A stretch of 64,000 nt of DNA from Couchioplanes caeruleus (GTDB lineage Bacteria; Actinomycetota; Actinomycetes; Mycobacteriales; Micromonosporaceae): assembly GCF_003751945.1 (NCBI RefSeq), contig NZ_RJKL01000001.1, positions 4,774,001-4,838,000 on the forward strand, read 5' to 3'. A model generated the notes under the pieces. That model saw nothing but the letters and a program-made list of their open reading frames with translations. It did not search any database and had not been told where the DNA came from. The position numbers and the translations under genes are program-made. Numbering within the stretch: the first letter of the stretch is position 1; each line of letters begins with the position of its first letter. Shown piece by piece: positions 9,728 through 19,608 of the stretch.

Positions 9728-12700
9728 CCGCCGCGACCGACCAGACGCTCGACGCCGGTACGTACGAGGTCCTGCGTGCCCGGCTCGGTGCGCAGGCCAA
9801 GGAGCTGGCCGGGCGCGCGGAGGCATTGAACGCCCGCCGGACGGAGACGTTCGGCGGGCAGCAGATGCGCCTGCTCGGCGCGGAGCGGGTCCGCACCGAG
9901 AACAACTGCGTCCCGCGGGACCTGGTGCAGGTCGGCGGCGCCATGCTGTTCGGCTACAACGTCTTCATCGGTCTGCGCACCGAGACGGCGGTCGCCGACG
10001 TGTTCGCCGTGCACGGGTTCGCCGAGGGCACGTTCCATCCGGCGACGCTGCCCGGCCTGCTCGACGATCCGCAGTTCCAGCGCGACTTCGCCGAGCTGTA
10101 CCGGTACTACCGCGAGACGCACCTGCTGCAACTGCGCCGCCGGGACGGGCTGCTGCTCGCGGTCTTCCAGACCGGCGCCCGCGCCGACGACCTCAAGGTG
10201 CTGCGCTGGCGGGTCGGCAACGACGGCTCGGTCGCGTACGTGGACAACCGCGGCGAACGCGACCACGTCTTCCCGCCCGCGCACGACTTCGAGTGGACCC
10301 TCACCACCCGTGAACAGCACGTGCTCGGGCGGCACCCGCACGTCTCGATCGAGGAGGAGGTGTTCGTCGAGACGGTCGGCGGCACCCTGACCGTGAAGGT
10401 GGAGAACAACACCGAGGACGGCGAGGGCATCTTCTCGGAGCCCGTCGACGAGCCGTTGCAGAGCCTCGCCGACGCGGAGATCGCGTACGCCCGGATCGGC
10501 CCGCTGATCCTGCTGCGCGTGCTGCCGTACAAGGAGACCGTCCAGCGGTATCTGGTGTTCAACACCCGTACCCGCGACGTGGTCCGCCTCGACGGGATCG
10601 GTCAGGCCTGTCAGCGTCTGCCGGAGGATCAGGGCGTCATCTTCCCGGGCGGCTATTACCTGGCCACGGGCATGGCGAAGACGTTCGATGCCGACGTCGC
10701 CGACCTGGAGTTCGAGCGGGTCGTGCGCTCGGTCAACGGCGAGGACGTGCTCTACGTCTTCCACGCCCGGGCCGCGGGACGGTATCTGCTGCTGCCGTAC
10801 AACGTGATCCGCAAGGAGGTCGCCACCCCGATCCCGTGCCACGGCTACTCGCTGTTCGACGACGGCACGCTGGTGGCGTTCCGGGCCGGCTCCGACGAGC
10901 CGGCCCGGGTGCATCCGATGCAGATCTGGCAGACCCCGTACGTCTCGGACACGTTCGCCGCCGCCCAGCCGGTCGGCACCGGACCGCTGGACCGGGTGGG
11001 CAATGCCGACCTGGTCCGGGGCATCGCCGACGCGCTCTCCGTGTCGCGCATGGTCGAGGAGATGACGCCGTCCGGCGCGGTCTTCGAGGCGATCATCGCG
11101 GCCTGCAACCGGCTCTTCGACCAGTACCACTGGCTCGCCGAGGCCGAGCTGGAGGACCTCGGCGAGCCGCTGGCTGAGGTACGGGCGACCGCCGAGCAGG
11201 TGCTCGACGAGTTCGAGTCGGTGCAGGCGCTGACCGCTCAGGCCACGACGGCGGTCGACGAGGCCGGCGCGGCCACAACCTCGCTGATCCGCCGGGCGCG
11301 GGGCGAGGTGCCGACCACGACCGACGCCTGGATCCGCCAGCTTGCCGCGCTGCGGCAGGCCCAGGGCCGCGTCGTGACCCTGCGCGAGCTCCGGTACGTC
11401 GACACGTCCCGGCTGGACGAGCTGGCCGCCGAGCTGTCCACAGAGGTCGACTCGACCGCGCGCCGGGCCGTCGAGTTCCTCCAGCGGGCCGACGCCTTCG
11501 CCGGCTACCAGAAGTCCGTCGACCAGCTCGTCGCCGACGCCGCCGCCATCGCCACCGTGGCCGAGGCCGTGCCCGTGGCAGAACGGCTCACCGAGCAGGC
11601 CGACGGGCTCCAGGTGGTGACCGAGGTGGTCGGCGGTCTGGACATCGCCGACGCGACCGTCCGCGTCGGCATCCTCGAGCGGATCGGCGAGGTGCTCGGC
11701 GGGGTCAACCGGGCCCGGGCGACGCTGGACGCGCGCCGCCGCGACCTGGCCGCGGCCGAGGGCCGGGCCGCCTTCGCCGCGGAGTTCGCCCTGCTCACCC
11801 AGTCGGTGACGGCGGGGCTGGCCGTCGCCGACACCCCGGAACGCTGCGACGAGCAGCTCGCCAAGCTGATGCTCCAGGTCGAGGCGCTCGAGTCGCGATT
11901 CGGCGACTTCGACGACTTCACCGATCAGCTCGCCGCGAAGCGCACCGAGGTCTACGAGGCCTTCGCGGCGCGGCGGCAGGCGCTGCTGGACGAGCGGTCC
12001 CGACGTGCCGACCGGCTCTTCGACTCGGCGCGGCGCACCCTCGCCAGCGTTCAGCGCCGCGTTGCCGCGCTCGGCGACCTGGACCAGGTCAACACGTACT
12101 TCGCCACCGATCCGATGGTCGGCAAGCTGCGGCAGGTCGCGGACGAGCTGCGTACGCTCGGCGACGCCGTCCGGGCCGAGGAGCTGGAGGGCCGGGTCAA
12201 GGCCGCGCGGCAGGAGGCCGGGCGGTCCCTGCGCGACCGGCTGGACCTGTACGGCGCCGACGGCACCACCCTCACCCTGGGCCGGCACACCTTCGCGGTG
12301 AACACCCAGGCGATCGACCTGACCCTGGTGCCGGACGGCCCGGAGCTGGCGTTCGCGATCACCGGCACCGATTACCGCACGCCGGTCCGCGACGAGGGCT
12401 TCCTGGCCACCCGCCCGTTCTGGGAGCAGCCGCTGGTGTCGGAGTCGGCCGAGCTGTCCCGCGCCGAGCATCTGGCCGCCGCCCTCTTCGCCGAGAACCC
12501 GGCGGGTGCGGCCGCGGCGTTCGCGGACGACACGCTCGATGCCCTGGTACGCCGGGGTGCCGAGAGCCGCTACGACGAGGGCTACGAGCGGGGCGTGCAC
12601 GACAGCGACGCGACGCTGATCCTCGGCGCGCTGATCCGGCTGCACGCGGCCGGGGGCCTGCTGCGCTACCCGGCGCCGGTCCGGGCCGCCGCCCAGCTCT

Positions 12701-14565
12701 TCTGGGCCGGTCTCCCCGCGGCCGAGCAGACGTCCTGGGCTGTGCGGGCGGCGTCGCTGGTCCGGGCCCGGGAGCTGTTCGGTGCCGGGCAGGACCTCGC
12801 GGATCTGTGCGACGCCCTCGCCGCCGCGGCGGGCGCGGAGCGGGCCGTGGGCGAATATCTGGTGGAGGAGCTGGCCGCCGCCCCTGCCGGCTTCGTGACG
12901 AGTGCGACAGCGCGGACCTTCCTCGACCGCTTCCACCGGGCGCTGACCGCGGAGCCCGCTCGCAGCTACGCGGATGATCTTCGCGCGCTCGACGCCGACC
13001 CGGCCGCACGCCGGCAGCTCGTGCACGCGTGGCTGTCCGCCTTCCACCGGGCACACCCGGACGCCGGGCATGCGAGCGACGTGACCGAGGCGGTCGCGAT
13101 CGAGCTCACCGGCACCGCGCTGACCCGGTACGACACCGCCGCGGCGGTGAGCGAAACCGTGCCCGGGCTGTTGTCGGCGCATCCGCGGATCGTCGACGGC
13201 CGGCTGACCGTACGGTTGGACGAGTTCCTCGAGGTCACGCGGCGGTTCCGGGAGGAGCGGGTGCCGGCGTACCGGGCGTACCAGAAGCAGCGGACGGCCC
13301 TGGCCGCCGCGGAGCGGGACCGGCTTCGCCTGGACGAGTACCGTCCCGGGGTCATGTCGGCGTTCGTGCGCAACCGGCTGCTCGACGAGGTGTACCTGCC
13401 GCTGATCGGCGACAACCTGGCTCGCCAGCTCGGCGCGACCGGCGCCGGCCGGCGCACCGACCAGTCCGGTCTGCTGCTGTTGATCTCACCGCCGGGCTAC
13501 GGCAAGACCACCCTCATGGAGTACGTCGCCAACCGCCTCGGCCTGGTCTTCGTGAAGGTCAACGGCCCGGCGCTCGGGCACGAGGTGACCTCGCTGGACC
13601 CGGCCGAGGCGCCCGACGCGACCGCCCGGCAGGAGGTCGAGAAGATCTCCTTCGCCCTCGAGATGGGCAACAACGTCCTGCTCTACCTGGACGACATCCA
13701 GCACACCTCGCCGGAGCTGCTGCAGAAGTTCATCTCGCTCTGTGACGCCCAGCGCCGGATGGAGGGCGTGTGGGAGGGCCGGACCCGCACCTACGACCTG
13801 CGGGGCAAGCGGTTCGCGGTGTGCATGGCCGGTAACCCGTACACGGAGACGGGCCGGCGGTTCCGGATCCCGGACATGCTCGCCAACCGGGCCGACGTCT
13901 GGAACCTCGGCGACGTGCTCGCCGGCCGGGAGGAGGCGTTCGAGATGTCGTACCTGGAGAACGCGCTCACCTCGAACCCGGTGCTGGCGCCGCTGTCCGC
14001 CCGCGACCGCGCCGACCTGCCGCTGCTCGTCCGGCTCGCCGAGGGTGACGACTCGGTGCGGCCCGACCGGCTCAGCCACGCGTACTCGGCCACGGAGCTC
14101 GAGCAGGTGTTGTCGGTGTTGCGCAAGATGCGGCGGGTGCAGCGGATCGTGTTGCGCACCAACCAGGCGTACATCGCCTCGGCGGGGCAGGCGGACGCGT
14201 CGCGCACCGAGCCGCCGTTCAAGTTGCAGGGCTCGTACCGCAACATGAACAAACTCGCCGAACGCATCGTGCCGGCGATGAACGACGCCGAGCTCGACGC
14301 GGTCGTCGACGACCACTATCTCGGTGAGGCGCAGACGCTGACCTCGGGCGCCGAGGCCAACCTGCTCAAGCTGGCCGAGCTGCGCGGGCGTCTCACCGGC
14401 GAGCAGGCCGCCCGCTGGGCCGAGGTGAAGGCCGCCTTCCTGCGGGAGCAGGCGCTCGGCGGCGCCGAGGACGATCCGATGACCCGGGCCGTCGGCGCGG
14501 TCGGACTGCTCGCCGACCGGGTAGGCGCGGTGGAGCAGGCGATCCTGCGCCGCGTTCAGTCCTGA
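9724..14565 (+). CDS. Giant DUF3686-type 'DNA repair ATPase' with C-terminal AAA+ domain
   Basis: 1613 residues, GTG start inside the flotillin stop. The N-terminal region (about 1-450) matches what I know of the DUF3686/'DNA repair ATPase' family. Residues about 460-900 are helical and rich in Ala/Glu/Arg, likely coiled coil. The C-terminal AAA+ module has Walker A PPGYGKT (about 1257-1264), Walker B LLYLDDIQ (about 1318-1325), and a sensor-like AGNPYTETGRRFRIPDMLANR segment about 45 residues later. The 'DNA repair' label is historical and I see no nuclease or helicase motif. Coupling to YqiJ and YqiK homologues suggests a membrane-associated remodelling ATPase (inference). The 3' end overlaps the convergent gene by 10 bp. 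Confidence 0.85.
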   Translation: MTAATDQTLDAGTYEVLRARLGAQAKELAGRAEALNARRTETFGGQQMRLLGAERVRTENNCVPRDLVQVGGAMLFGYNVFIGLRTETAVADVFAVHGFAEGTFHPATLPGLLDDPQFQRDFAELYRYYRETHLLQLRRRDGLLLAVFQTGARADDLKVLRWRVGNDGSVAYVDNRGERDHVFPPAHDFEWTLTTREQHVLGRHPHVSIEEEVFVETVGGTLTVKVENNTEDGEGIFSEPVDEPLQSLADAEIAYARIGPLILLRVLPYKETVQRYLVFNTRTRDVVRLDGIGQACQRLPEDQGVIFPGGYYLATGMAKTFDADVADLEFERVVRSVNGEDVLYVFHARAAGRYLLLPYNVIRKEVATPIPCHGYSLFDDGTLVAFRAGSDEPARVHPMQIWQTPYVSDTFAAAQPVGTGPLDRVGNADLVRGIADALSVSRMVEEMTPSGAVFEAIIAACNRLFDQYHWLAEAELEDLGEPLAEVRATAEQVLDEFESVQALTAQATTAVDEAGAATTSLIRRARGEVPTTTDAWIRQLAALRQAQGRVVTLRELRYVDTSRLDELAAELSTEVDSTARRAVEFLQRADAFAGYQKSVDQLVADAAAIATVAEAVPVAERLTEQADGLQVVTEVVGGLDIADATVRVGILERIGEVLGGVNRARATLDARRRDLAAAEGRAAFAAEFALLTQSVTAGLAVADTPERCDEQLAKLMLQVEALESRFGDFDDFTDQLAAKRTEVYEAFAARRQALLDERSRRADRLFDSARRTLASVQRRVAALGDLDQVNTYFATDPMVGKLRQVADELRTLGDAVRAEELEGRVKAARQEAGRSLRDRLDLYGADGTTLTLGRHTFAVNTQAIDLTLVPDGPELAFAITGTDYRTPVRDEGFLATRPFWEQPLVSESAELSRAEHLAAALFAENPAGAAAAFADDTLDALVRRGAESRYDEGYERGVHDSDATLILGALIRLHAAGGLLRYPAPVRAAAQLFWAGLPAAEQTSWAVRAASLVRARELFGAGQDLADLCDALAAAAGAERAVGEYLVEELAAAPAGFVTSATARTFLDRFHRALTAEPARSYADDLRALDADPAARRQLVHAWLSAFHRAHPDAGHASDVTEAVAIELTGTALTRYDTAAAVSETVPGLLSAHPRIVDGRLTVRLDEFLEVTRRFREERVPAYRAYQKQRTALAAAERDRLRLDEYRPGVMSAFVRNRLLDEVYLPLIGDNLARQLGATGAGRRTDQSGLLLLISPPGYGKTTLMEYVANRLGLVFVKVNGPALGHEVTSLDPAEAPDATARQEVEKISFALEMGNNVLLYLDDIQHTSPELLQKFISLCDAQRRMEGVWEGRTRTYDLRGKRFAVCMAGNPYTETGRRFRIPDMLANRADVWNLGDVLAGREEAFEMSYLENALTSNPVLAPLSARDRADLPLLVRLAEGDDSVRPDRLSHAYSATELEQVLSVLRKMRRVQRIVLRTNQAYIASAGQADASRTEPPFKLQGSYRNMNKLAERIVPAMNDAELDAVVDDHYLGEAQTLTSGAEANLLKLAELRGRLTGEQAARWAEVKAAFLREQALGGAEDDPMTRAVGAVGLLADRVGAVEQAILRRVQS

Positions 14566-15098
14566 GCGTGCAGCAGCGACGGATCCTCGCGGAGCATGGC
14601 GGCGAGACGCTGGGCCGCCAGCTCGGTCTCCTGCTCGTCGACGTGCAGCGGGACCGGCTCGGGCAGGGGGGAAGGCATGGTGTGCTGCGGCTGAGGGGCC
14701 GGCTGCTCGTAGCGGTGGTGGCCGGTCTCCCGGAGCGGCGCCGGCTCGGTGACCTGCGGCGCCGGCTCGGTGACCTGCGGCGCCGGCTCGGCGACGGGCT
14801 GCGCCACCTCGACGTCGATGATCTCGCCGTACTGCGCCTCGCTCGCCCGCTGCACGACCGAGTTGTCGGCGCTGACCTGAACGATGCCGTCCTCCAGCGC
14901 GAAGTGCAGCAACACCGGATCGCCGGCGCCCTCGACACCGACCGTCACGGCGAGCTCGGGGTTGCGTCCCACGACCGCGGCGATCGCCTCGACCAGCTCC
15001 GTCACGGCCGGCGGGGTGCCCGTGGCCTCCCCGGCGGCGCGGCGGCGCAACTCGTCGCGGCGTGCCAGCCTGTCGAGGGCGTCGTCCAGTCCTCGCAC
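14556..15098 (-). CDS. Hypothetical protein downstream of the conservon
   Basis: 180 residues, GTG start preceded by GGAGGG at good spacing. The N-terminal half is folded-looking: helix-rich 1-50, then beta-rich about 50-95. The C-terminal half is low-complexity, with near-identical QVTEPAP repeats (about 107-121) and Pro/Gln/His-rich sequence, ending in a short helical segment. It lies 93 bp after the conservon GTPase on the same strand, so it may be the last gene of that operon. I do not recognise the family. It overlaps the convergent ATPase gene by 10 bp. Confidence 0.75.
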   Translation of the reverse strand: MRGLDDALDRLARRDELRRRAAGEATGTPPAVTELVEAIAAVVGRNPELAVTVGVEGAGDPVLLHFALEDGIVQVSADNSVVQRASEAQYGEIIDVEVAQPVAEPAPQVTEPAPQVTEPAPLRETGHHRYEQPAPQPQHTMPSPLPEPVPLHVDEQETELAAQRLAAMLREDPSLLHAQD

Positions 15099-15191
15099 GT
15101 CACCCTCCTCCCGTCACACGCTGTCGCTCGTACAACTGTGCCCGCTCGGAGGCCGAATTGGGAACCGAAACGCAGCGACTCGGCGCACACC

Positions 15192-15824
15192 TTACGACGA
15201 TCGCATCCGCATCGCCTTGTCGAGGGCCCGGTCGAGCACGACGAGTAAGGCGTCCCGTACGGATCCGCGGAACCGGGCGTCGTACTGCACGATCGGCACT
15301 TCGTCGCGGATTGCGAGGGCCCAGCGCACCTCGTCCAGGCTGTAACCGAGTTGTCCGTTGAAGGTGTTGACGCCGACCACGAACGGAAGGCCGGCGCGCT
15401 CGAAATAGTCGATGGCGGGGTAACAGTCGTCGATCCGGGACGTGTCGACCACCACCAGCGCGCCCAGGGCGCCCCGGACCAGGTCATCCCACATGAACGA
15501 GAAGCGGGTCTGGCCCGGCGTGCCGAAGAGGTAGAGCTTCAGCGTCTGGTCGATGGTGACGCAGCCGAAGTCCATCGCGACGGTGGTGGTGGCCTTGGCG
15601 GTCGACTGGTTGGGGTTGTCGACGCCGACCGACTCCGACGTCATCTCGGCCTCGGTGGTCAGCGGCGAGATCTCCGAGATGGCACCGACGGTCGTCGTCT
15701 TGCCGACGCCGAAGCCGCCGGCCACGATGATCTTGACCGGCACCGGCGACGCGGTCTTCTGCGGCGGACCGGGTACGCGCGCGGTGCCGACGACGCGGTT
15801 CTCAGGATATGGATCGAAGGCCAC
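15192..15824 (-). CDS. cvnD: Conservon small GTPase (CvnD-type)
   Basis: 210 residues. Ras-like P-loop GTPase with GGFGVGKTT (about 35-43) as G1 and LFGTPGQTRF as G3; the NTF segment (VVGVNTFNG) sits where NKxD would be, as in bacterial MglA/CvnD proteins. In conservons this is the output switch acting with the kinase, roadblock and DUF742 partners. GTG start at 15824 overlaps the end of the DUF742 gene by 23 bp, consistent with coupled translation. Confidence 0.92.
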   Translation of the reverse strand: MAFDPYPENRVVGTARVPGPPQKTASPVPVKIIVAGGFGVGKTTTVGAISEISPLTTEAEMTSESVGVDNPNQSTAKATTTVAMDFGCVTIDQTLKLYLFGTPGQTRFSFMWDDLVRGALGALVVVDTSRIDDCYPAIDYFERAGLPFVVGVNTFNGQLGYSLDEVRWALAIRDEVPIVQYDARFRGSVRDALLVVLDRALDKAMRMRSS

Positions 15825-16278
15825 GGATCACTCGCATGATGGTGTCGGGGTCGGGGAAGTCGCTGGTCATCGCCTGCACGTCGAGGTGCCCGGCGGCGCG
15901 CAGGTCGTCGACCAGGATCCGGATGACGCCGAGGTGCATCCGGAGCCGGGCCGAGATCTCGGCTATCGACAGCGGCTCTCCACAGAGTTGGACGATGGCT
16001 CGGCGCTCGGGCGAGAGCCGCGCGGCCGATGCGCTGGGAAGCGCGCTGACCTGCGTCTCGAGCCCGATGTCGGCATCCTGGCCGCTGACCCGGCCGGAGG
16101 TGATGACGAACGGACGCAACGACGTGGCGTGCTCGTCGGACACCTCCGCGCGCGCGGGCGCGGGCGCCGGGTCCGGCGACGGTTCCCACCGCGCGCCGGA
16201 CCCCATGTTGCGCAGGAACGGCCGGACCCCGGGAGCCGCCGGGAAGTCCGGGTTGTCGGAGTCGGCCGAATGTCTCAT
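15802..16278 (-). CDS. cvnC: Conservon DUF742 protein (CvnC-type)
   Basis: 158 residues. DUF742 domain at about 50-155, with the family's RPFVITSGR start and a winged-helix-like segment (LSPERRAIVQLC, then LSIAEISARL). Residues 1-48 are Pro/Ala-rich linker. In conservons it sits between the roadblock protein and the GTPase. It starts 49 bp after the roadblock stop, with no strong Shine-Dalgarno, so re-initiation is possible. Confidence 0.9.
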   Translation of the reverse strand: MRHSADSDNPDFPAAPGVRPFLRNMGSGARWEPSPDPAPAPARAEVSDEHATSLRPFVITSGRVSGQDADIGLETQVSALPSASAARLSPERRAIVQLCGEPLSIAEISARLRMHLGVIRILVDDLRAAGHLDVQAMTSDFPDPDTIMRVIRGLRSIS

Positions 16279-16327
16279 CGTGGTCCGGTCACGACCTTCC
16301 TGAGTTGATCCTTTGCGGAGGCGATCG

Positions 16328-16774
16328 TCATTGCTGGACGGCGTTCTTCAGCTCAGCGATGAGGCGCGGGCTCAGTGCTCCGCCGGCTCGGGTGGCGAAC
16401 AGCGTCATCTCGTAGGCGAGGGTGCCGAGGTTGGCCGTGCGGTCCGCGATGACGCCGAGCACGGAGCCGGCGCTGATCGAGGTCACCAGCAGGTAGCCGT
16501 CGTTCATGTCGATGATGACGCGGTTCAGGCTGCCGAGCTGGTACCAGCTCGCGGCACCGCCGGCGAGGCTGGTCATACCCGAGACGACCGCCGCGAGGCG
16601 CTCGGCGTTGGGCCGGTCCTTGTTCCCCGACATCGCCATCAGCAGGCCGTCCGAGGAGACGGCGATCGCCTCCACGACGCCGGCCGTGCCGGACGTGAAC
16701 GAGTCCAGCAGCCAGTTGAAGGTTTTCGCCTCCGCGCTGAGCTGGGACGTGTCGGCAGGGTAAGGGGATGTCAT
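16328..16774 (-). CDS. cvnB: Conservon roadblock/LC7 protein (CvnB-type)
   Basis: 148 residues, roadblock/LC7 fold (about 12-125; hallmark GVVEAIAVSSDGLLMA and GYLLVTSISAGSVLGV). Roadblock proteins act as GTPase co-regulators, here for the small GTPase of the operon. I chose the ATG at 16774 and not a longer upstream frame because GAGGG lies 9 nt before it and the ATG overlaps the kinase stop as ATGA. The longer frame would add a non-homologous Arg/Gly-rich stretch. Confidence 0.92.
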   Translation of the reverse strand: MTSPYPADTSQLSAEAKTFNWLLDSFTSGTAGVVEAIAVSSDGLLMAMSGNKDRPNAERLAAVVSGMTSLAGGAASWYQLGSLNRVIIDMNDGYLLVTSISAGSVLGVIADRTANLGTLAYEMTLFATRAGGALSPRLIAELKNAVQQ

Positions 16775-19608
16775 CGCGGTTGTCCCTCGTGTTGTGGCTG
16801 GGTTTCGTGCAGTGCTCGGGCTACGCCGTACTCGAATTGCTCCATCAGGGCTCGGGCGGCCTCCGGATCGAGTGGCGGAGCCGCCGGCGCCGGCGGCGCC
16901 GGTTTGGCCGAATCGTTGAGCGGAAGGGTCGCGCCGGGCACCCGCCGGGTCAGCGGGGGATGACCCACGGCGGGAGGCGCGGCCATGTCCTGTTCCATGA
17001 CGTCCCACTGGGCGCGGGACACTCCGGCCTCGAAGGCGCTGAACGCCTCCCGGGCCGCGAGAGCGTCGTCCGTGGTCGGGGGCGCGGCGTTCGTCCGCGA
17101 CCCGGTCTCCACCGGAAGCTGGCTGCCGGGTACGCGCCGGCGCAGCGGGGGCCTCGAGCCCTGGGGCGGCTCCGGGCTCGTGCGTGGCTGCGGCACGACC
17201 GCCGGGGCCGCGGCCGCCTGCGGGGCCGCGGGGGGCACGGCCGCCTGCGGCACGATCACCGGGGGCACCGCCGCCCGGGCCACGGCCTGCTGCGGCGCGA
17301 CCGGGTGCGGCGGCGTGTGCGGCACGGGCGGCTCGAGCGCCGGTCGGACCGGCTCGGGGCGCTGGTACATCGCGTCCGAGGGCGCCGACATGACGACCTG
17401 GCCGCGCAGCGCCGGGCGTTCCGGCTCTCCGTAGCGGCCCGCGGCGGGCAGCTCGGGCAGCGTCGCCGGGAAACGCCCGGCCACCGGGGTCGCCTCGTAG
17501 GTCGCCGGCTGGTCGCGGACCTCGACGGGGATCGCCTCGAGCTGCGGGGCGGTCGGCCGTACGGAGAACGCGTTCCAGGTCTGCGCCGCTTCCAGCGTGT
17601 GGGTGGCCCGGCTCAGCACGTTGGCGTCGAAGGGCTGAACGCTGCCCGGCACCGACCGCGCGGCACCGCCGGCGACCAGCGGCGCGAACTCGGTGTGGCT
17701 GCTCGGCACCGTCGCCCTGATCGGCGCGCTGGGCGCGCTCGGCGCCACCGACGGTTCCAGACGGGGCACCAGATGCACCGGCTGAAGGTCGATCCAGGCG
17801 GTCACGCCGCCGTCCGGGGTGTCGGTGAGCATGACCTCGACGCCGTGCCGGCGGGCGAGGCGGCCGACCACGAAGAGGCCGAGCACCTCGGTCGGCGCCA
17901 GGTCGAGGCGCTCGCGGCGGGTCAGCCGGGCGTTCTCCTCGGCGAGGCGCTCCGGCGCCAGGCCCAGGCCGCGGTCGACGATCGCGAGGCGGGCGCCGCC
18001 GCGCACGCCGGCGGCCGTGATGGTGACGCGGGTGTGCGGCGGCGAGAACGACGTCGCGTTCTCCATGAGCTCCGCCAGCAACAGGGTCAGATCGGCCACG
18101 AGGGCGGGAACGACCACGAACTCCTCGGGCACCTCGACGTCGACGCGGGTGTAGTCCTCGATCTCACCGAGGGCGAGGCGTACGACGTCGGACAGGCCCA
18201 GCGGCGCCATGTGGTCGTTGGTGCCGGCCCCGCCGGAGAGCACGACCAGCGAACCGGCGTTTCGCCCGAGGCGGCTCGACAGGTGGTCGAGGCGGTACAG
18301 GTCGCGCAGGCGCTCGCTGTCGGTCTCGCGGCGCTCCAGCTTGTCGATCAGGGAGAGCTGGCGGCCGACCAGGTTCTGCGTACGTCGACCGACGTGCCCG
18401 AACATCTGGGCGACGTTGCGGCGGCTGAGCACCTGGCGTTCCACGAGCTGCGCGGCCGTGGTCTGCACCCGGTCGAACGCCCGGGCCAGGTCGCCGATCT
18501 CGTCGCGGGCCGCCACGTCGACCGAGTCGAGACGGATCGGACGGGCCGCCTCGGCGTCGTCGTCCGCGACCCGCTGCAGCTCGGCCTCGGCGGCCACGGC
18601 GATCCGCTCGGCCGACCGGGTGAGGCGGCGCAGGGGCCGGGCCACCGCGCGGGCCATGACCAACGACAGCGCCACCACGATCAGCAGCAGCAGGACCGAG
18701 ATGCCACCGACCAGTGCGGCGGTACGCAGCGCGGAGTCACGGTCCACGGTCACCGCCGCGTCCACGTCCGCGGCGACGCGCTTCTCCACGAAGCTGCCGA
18801 GGACGATGACGGAGCGCAGCGAGGGCAGCAGCGACTTGACGTCGAGCTGCTTGATGGCCGTGGCCGGGTCGATGACCACCTCGGCGAGGAAGCGTGCGCC
18901 CACCCGGGAAGCGAACGCTTCCTGGGCCGAGAGGTAGAGCTTGTACTGCGCGTCGGTGAAGTAACGCTGCGAGTTGTTGATGAGCAACTGGAGCTGCACC
19001 AGCGTCGAGTTGAACAGACCCAGCAGCGCGGCGTTGCGGGTCACCGCCGCGCCGGTGAGGTATCCGGCGGCCTGGCCGATCATGTCGTCGGTGCGCAGGG
19101 CCTGCTCGAGCGCGAACACCTGACGGCCGGCCGACGTGGCCAGGTCCGCCTGCTGTGCCACCGAGAGCTCGTCGATGACCGGCGTGACCACGGCGGTGAA
19201 CTGGGAGATGATCTCGTCCGGCCGGATGCTGCGGTTGAGCACGTTGGCCCGGGTGCTGGCGAGCTGGGACACCCCGTCGATCGCCCGGGTCAGCGCCGGG
19301 GTCAGCGGCTGGTCGAGCCGCTTGAGCGCCTGGATGCGGTCGGTCGCCTTGGCCGTCTGCACCGCGAGCTCGGGCTCCTGGATGAGTCCGAAGAGATAGC
19401 CGACCGAGAGCAGGCGCTCCTCCTGGAGCTCCTGCAGCGCCGAGCCGATGCGGGTGGCAAGCCGGACCGCGTCCGACGTGTCCTGGGCGTCCCGCGCGAC
19501 GTCGACGCGGTTGACGACGATCGGCACGGCGAGCGCGAGGACGCCGAGCAGCGGTACGAGCACCAGGAGGGTCAGCTTGCCCAGGATGCGGAGCTTACCG
19601 AAGAGCAC
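16771..19608 (-). CDS. cvnA: Conservon sensor histidine-kinase-like protein (CvnA-type)
   Basis: 945 residues. TM1 (about 10-30), nitrate/nitrite-sensor-like extracytoplasmic region (about 45-300), TM2 (about 305-330), HAMP (about 330-385), and a HATPase_c domain (about 485-615) with an ELMENATSFSPPHT N-box and a DRGLGLAPERL G-box. The last about 300 residues are Pro/Ala-rich and disordered. No canonical HisKA phospho-acceptor box is obvious, as usual for conservon kinases. GTG start at 19608 with GGAG about 7 nt upstream; it overlaps the upstream gene by 14 bp, and its stop overlaps the roadblock start. Confidence 0.92.
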   Translation of the reverse strand: MLFGKLRILGKLTLLVLVPLLGVLALAVPIVVNRVDVARDAQDTSDAVRLATRIGSALQELQEERLLSVGYLFGLIQEPELAVQTAKATDRIQALKRLDQPLTPALTRAIDGVSQLASTRANVLNRSIRPDEIISQFTAVVTPVIDELSVAQQADLATSAGRQVFALEQALRTDDMIGQAAGYLTGAAVTRNAALLGLFNSTLVQLQLLINNSQRYFTDAQYKLYLSAQEAFASRVGARFLAEVVIDPATAIKQLDVKSLLPSLRSVIVLGSFVEKRVAADVDAAVTVDRDSALRTAALVGGISVLLLLIVVALSLVMARAVARPLRRLTRSAERIAVAAEAELQRVADDDAEAARPIRLDSVDVAARDEIGDLARAFDRVQTTAAQLVERQVLSRRNVAQMFGHVGRRTQNLVGRQLSLIDKLERRETDSERLRDLYRLDHLSSRLGRNAGSLVVLSGGAGTNDHMAPLGLSDVVRLALGEIEDYTRVDVEVPEEFVVVPALVADLTLLLAELMENATSFSPPHTRVTITAAGVRGGARLAIVDRGLGLAPERLAEENARLTRRERLDLAPTEVLGLFVVGRLARRHGVEVMLTDTPDGGVTAWIDLQPVHLVPRLEPSVAPSAPSAPIRATVPSSHTEFAPLVAGGAARSVPGSVQPFDANVLSRATHTLEAAQTWNAFSVRPTAPQLEAIPVEVRDQPATYEATPVAGRFPATLPELPAAGRYGEPERPALRGQVVMSAPSDAMYQRPEPVRPALEPPVPHTPPHPVAPQQAVARAAVPPVIVPQAAVPPAAPQAAAAPAVVPQPRTSPEPPQGSRPPLRRRVPGSQLPVETGSRTNAAPPTTDDALAAREAFSAFEAGVSRAQWDVMEQDMAAPPAVGHPPLTRRVPGATLPLNDSAKPAPPAPAAPPLDPEAARALMEQFEYGVARALHETQPQHEGQPR

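Noticed and set aside
9520..13182. 1220-codon minus-strand open frame opposite the ATPase
   Set aside because: Antisense shadow of the flotillin and ATPase genes; no domain pattern and composition biased to Arg, Gly, Val.
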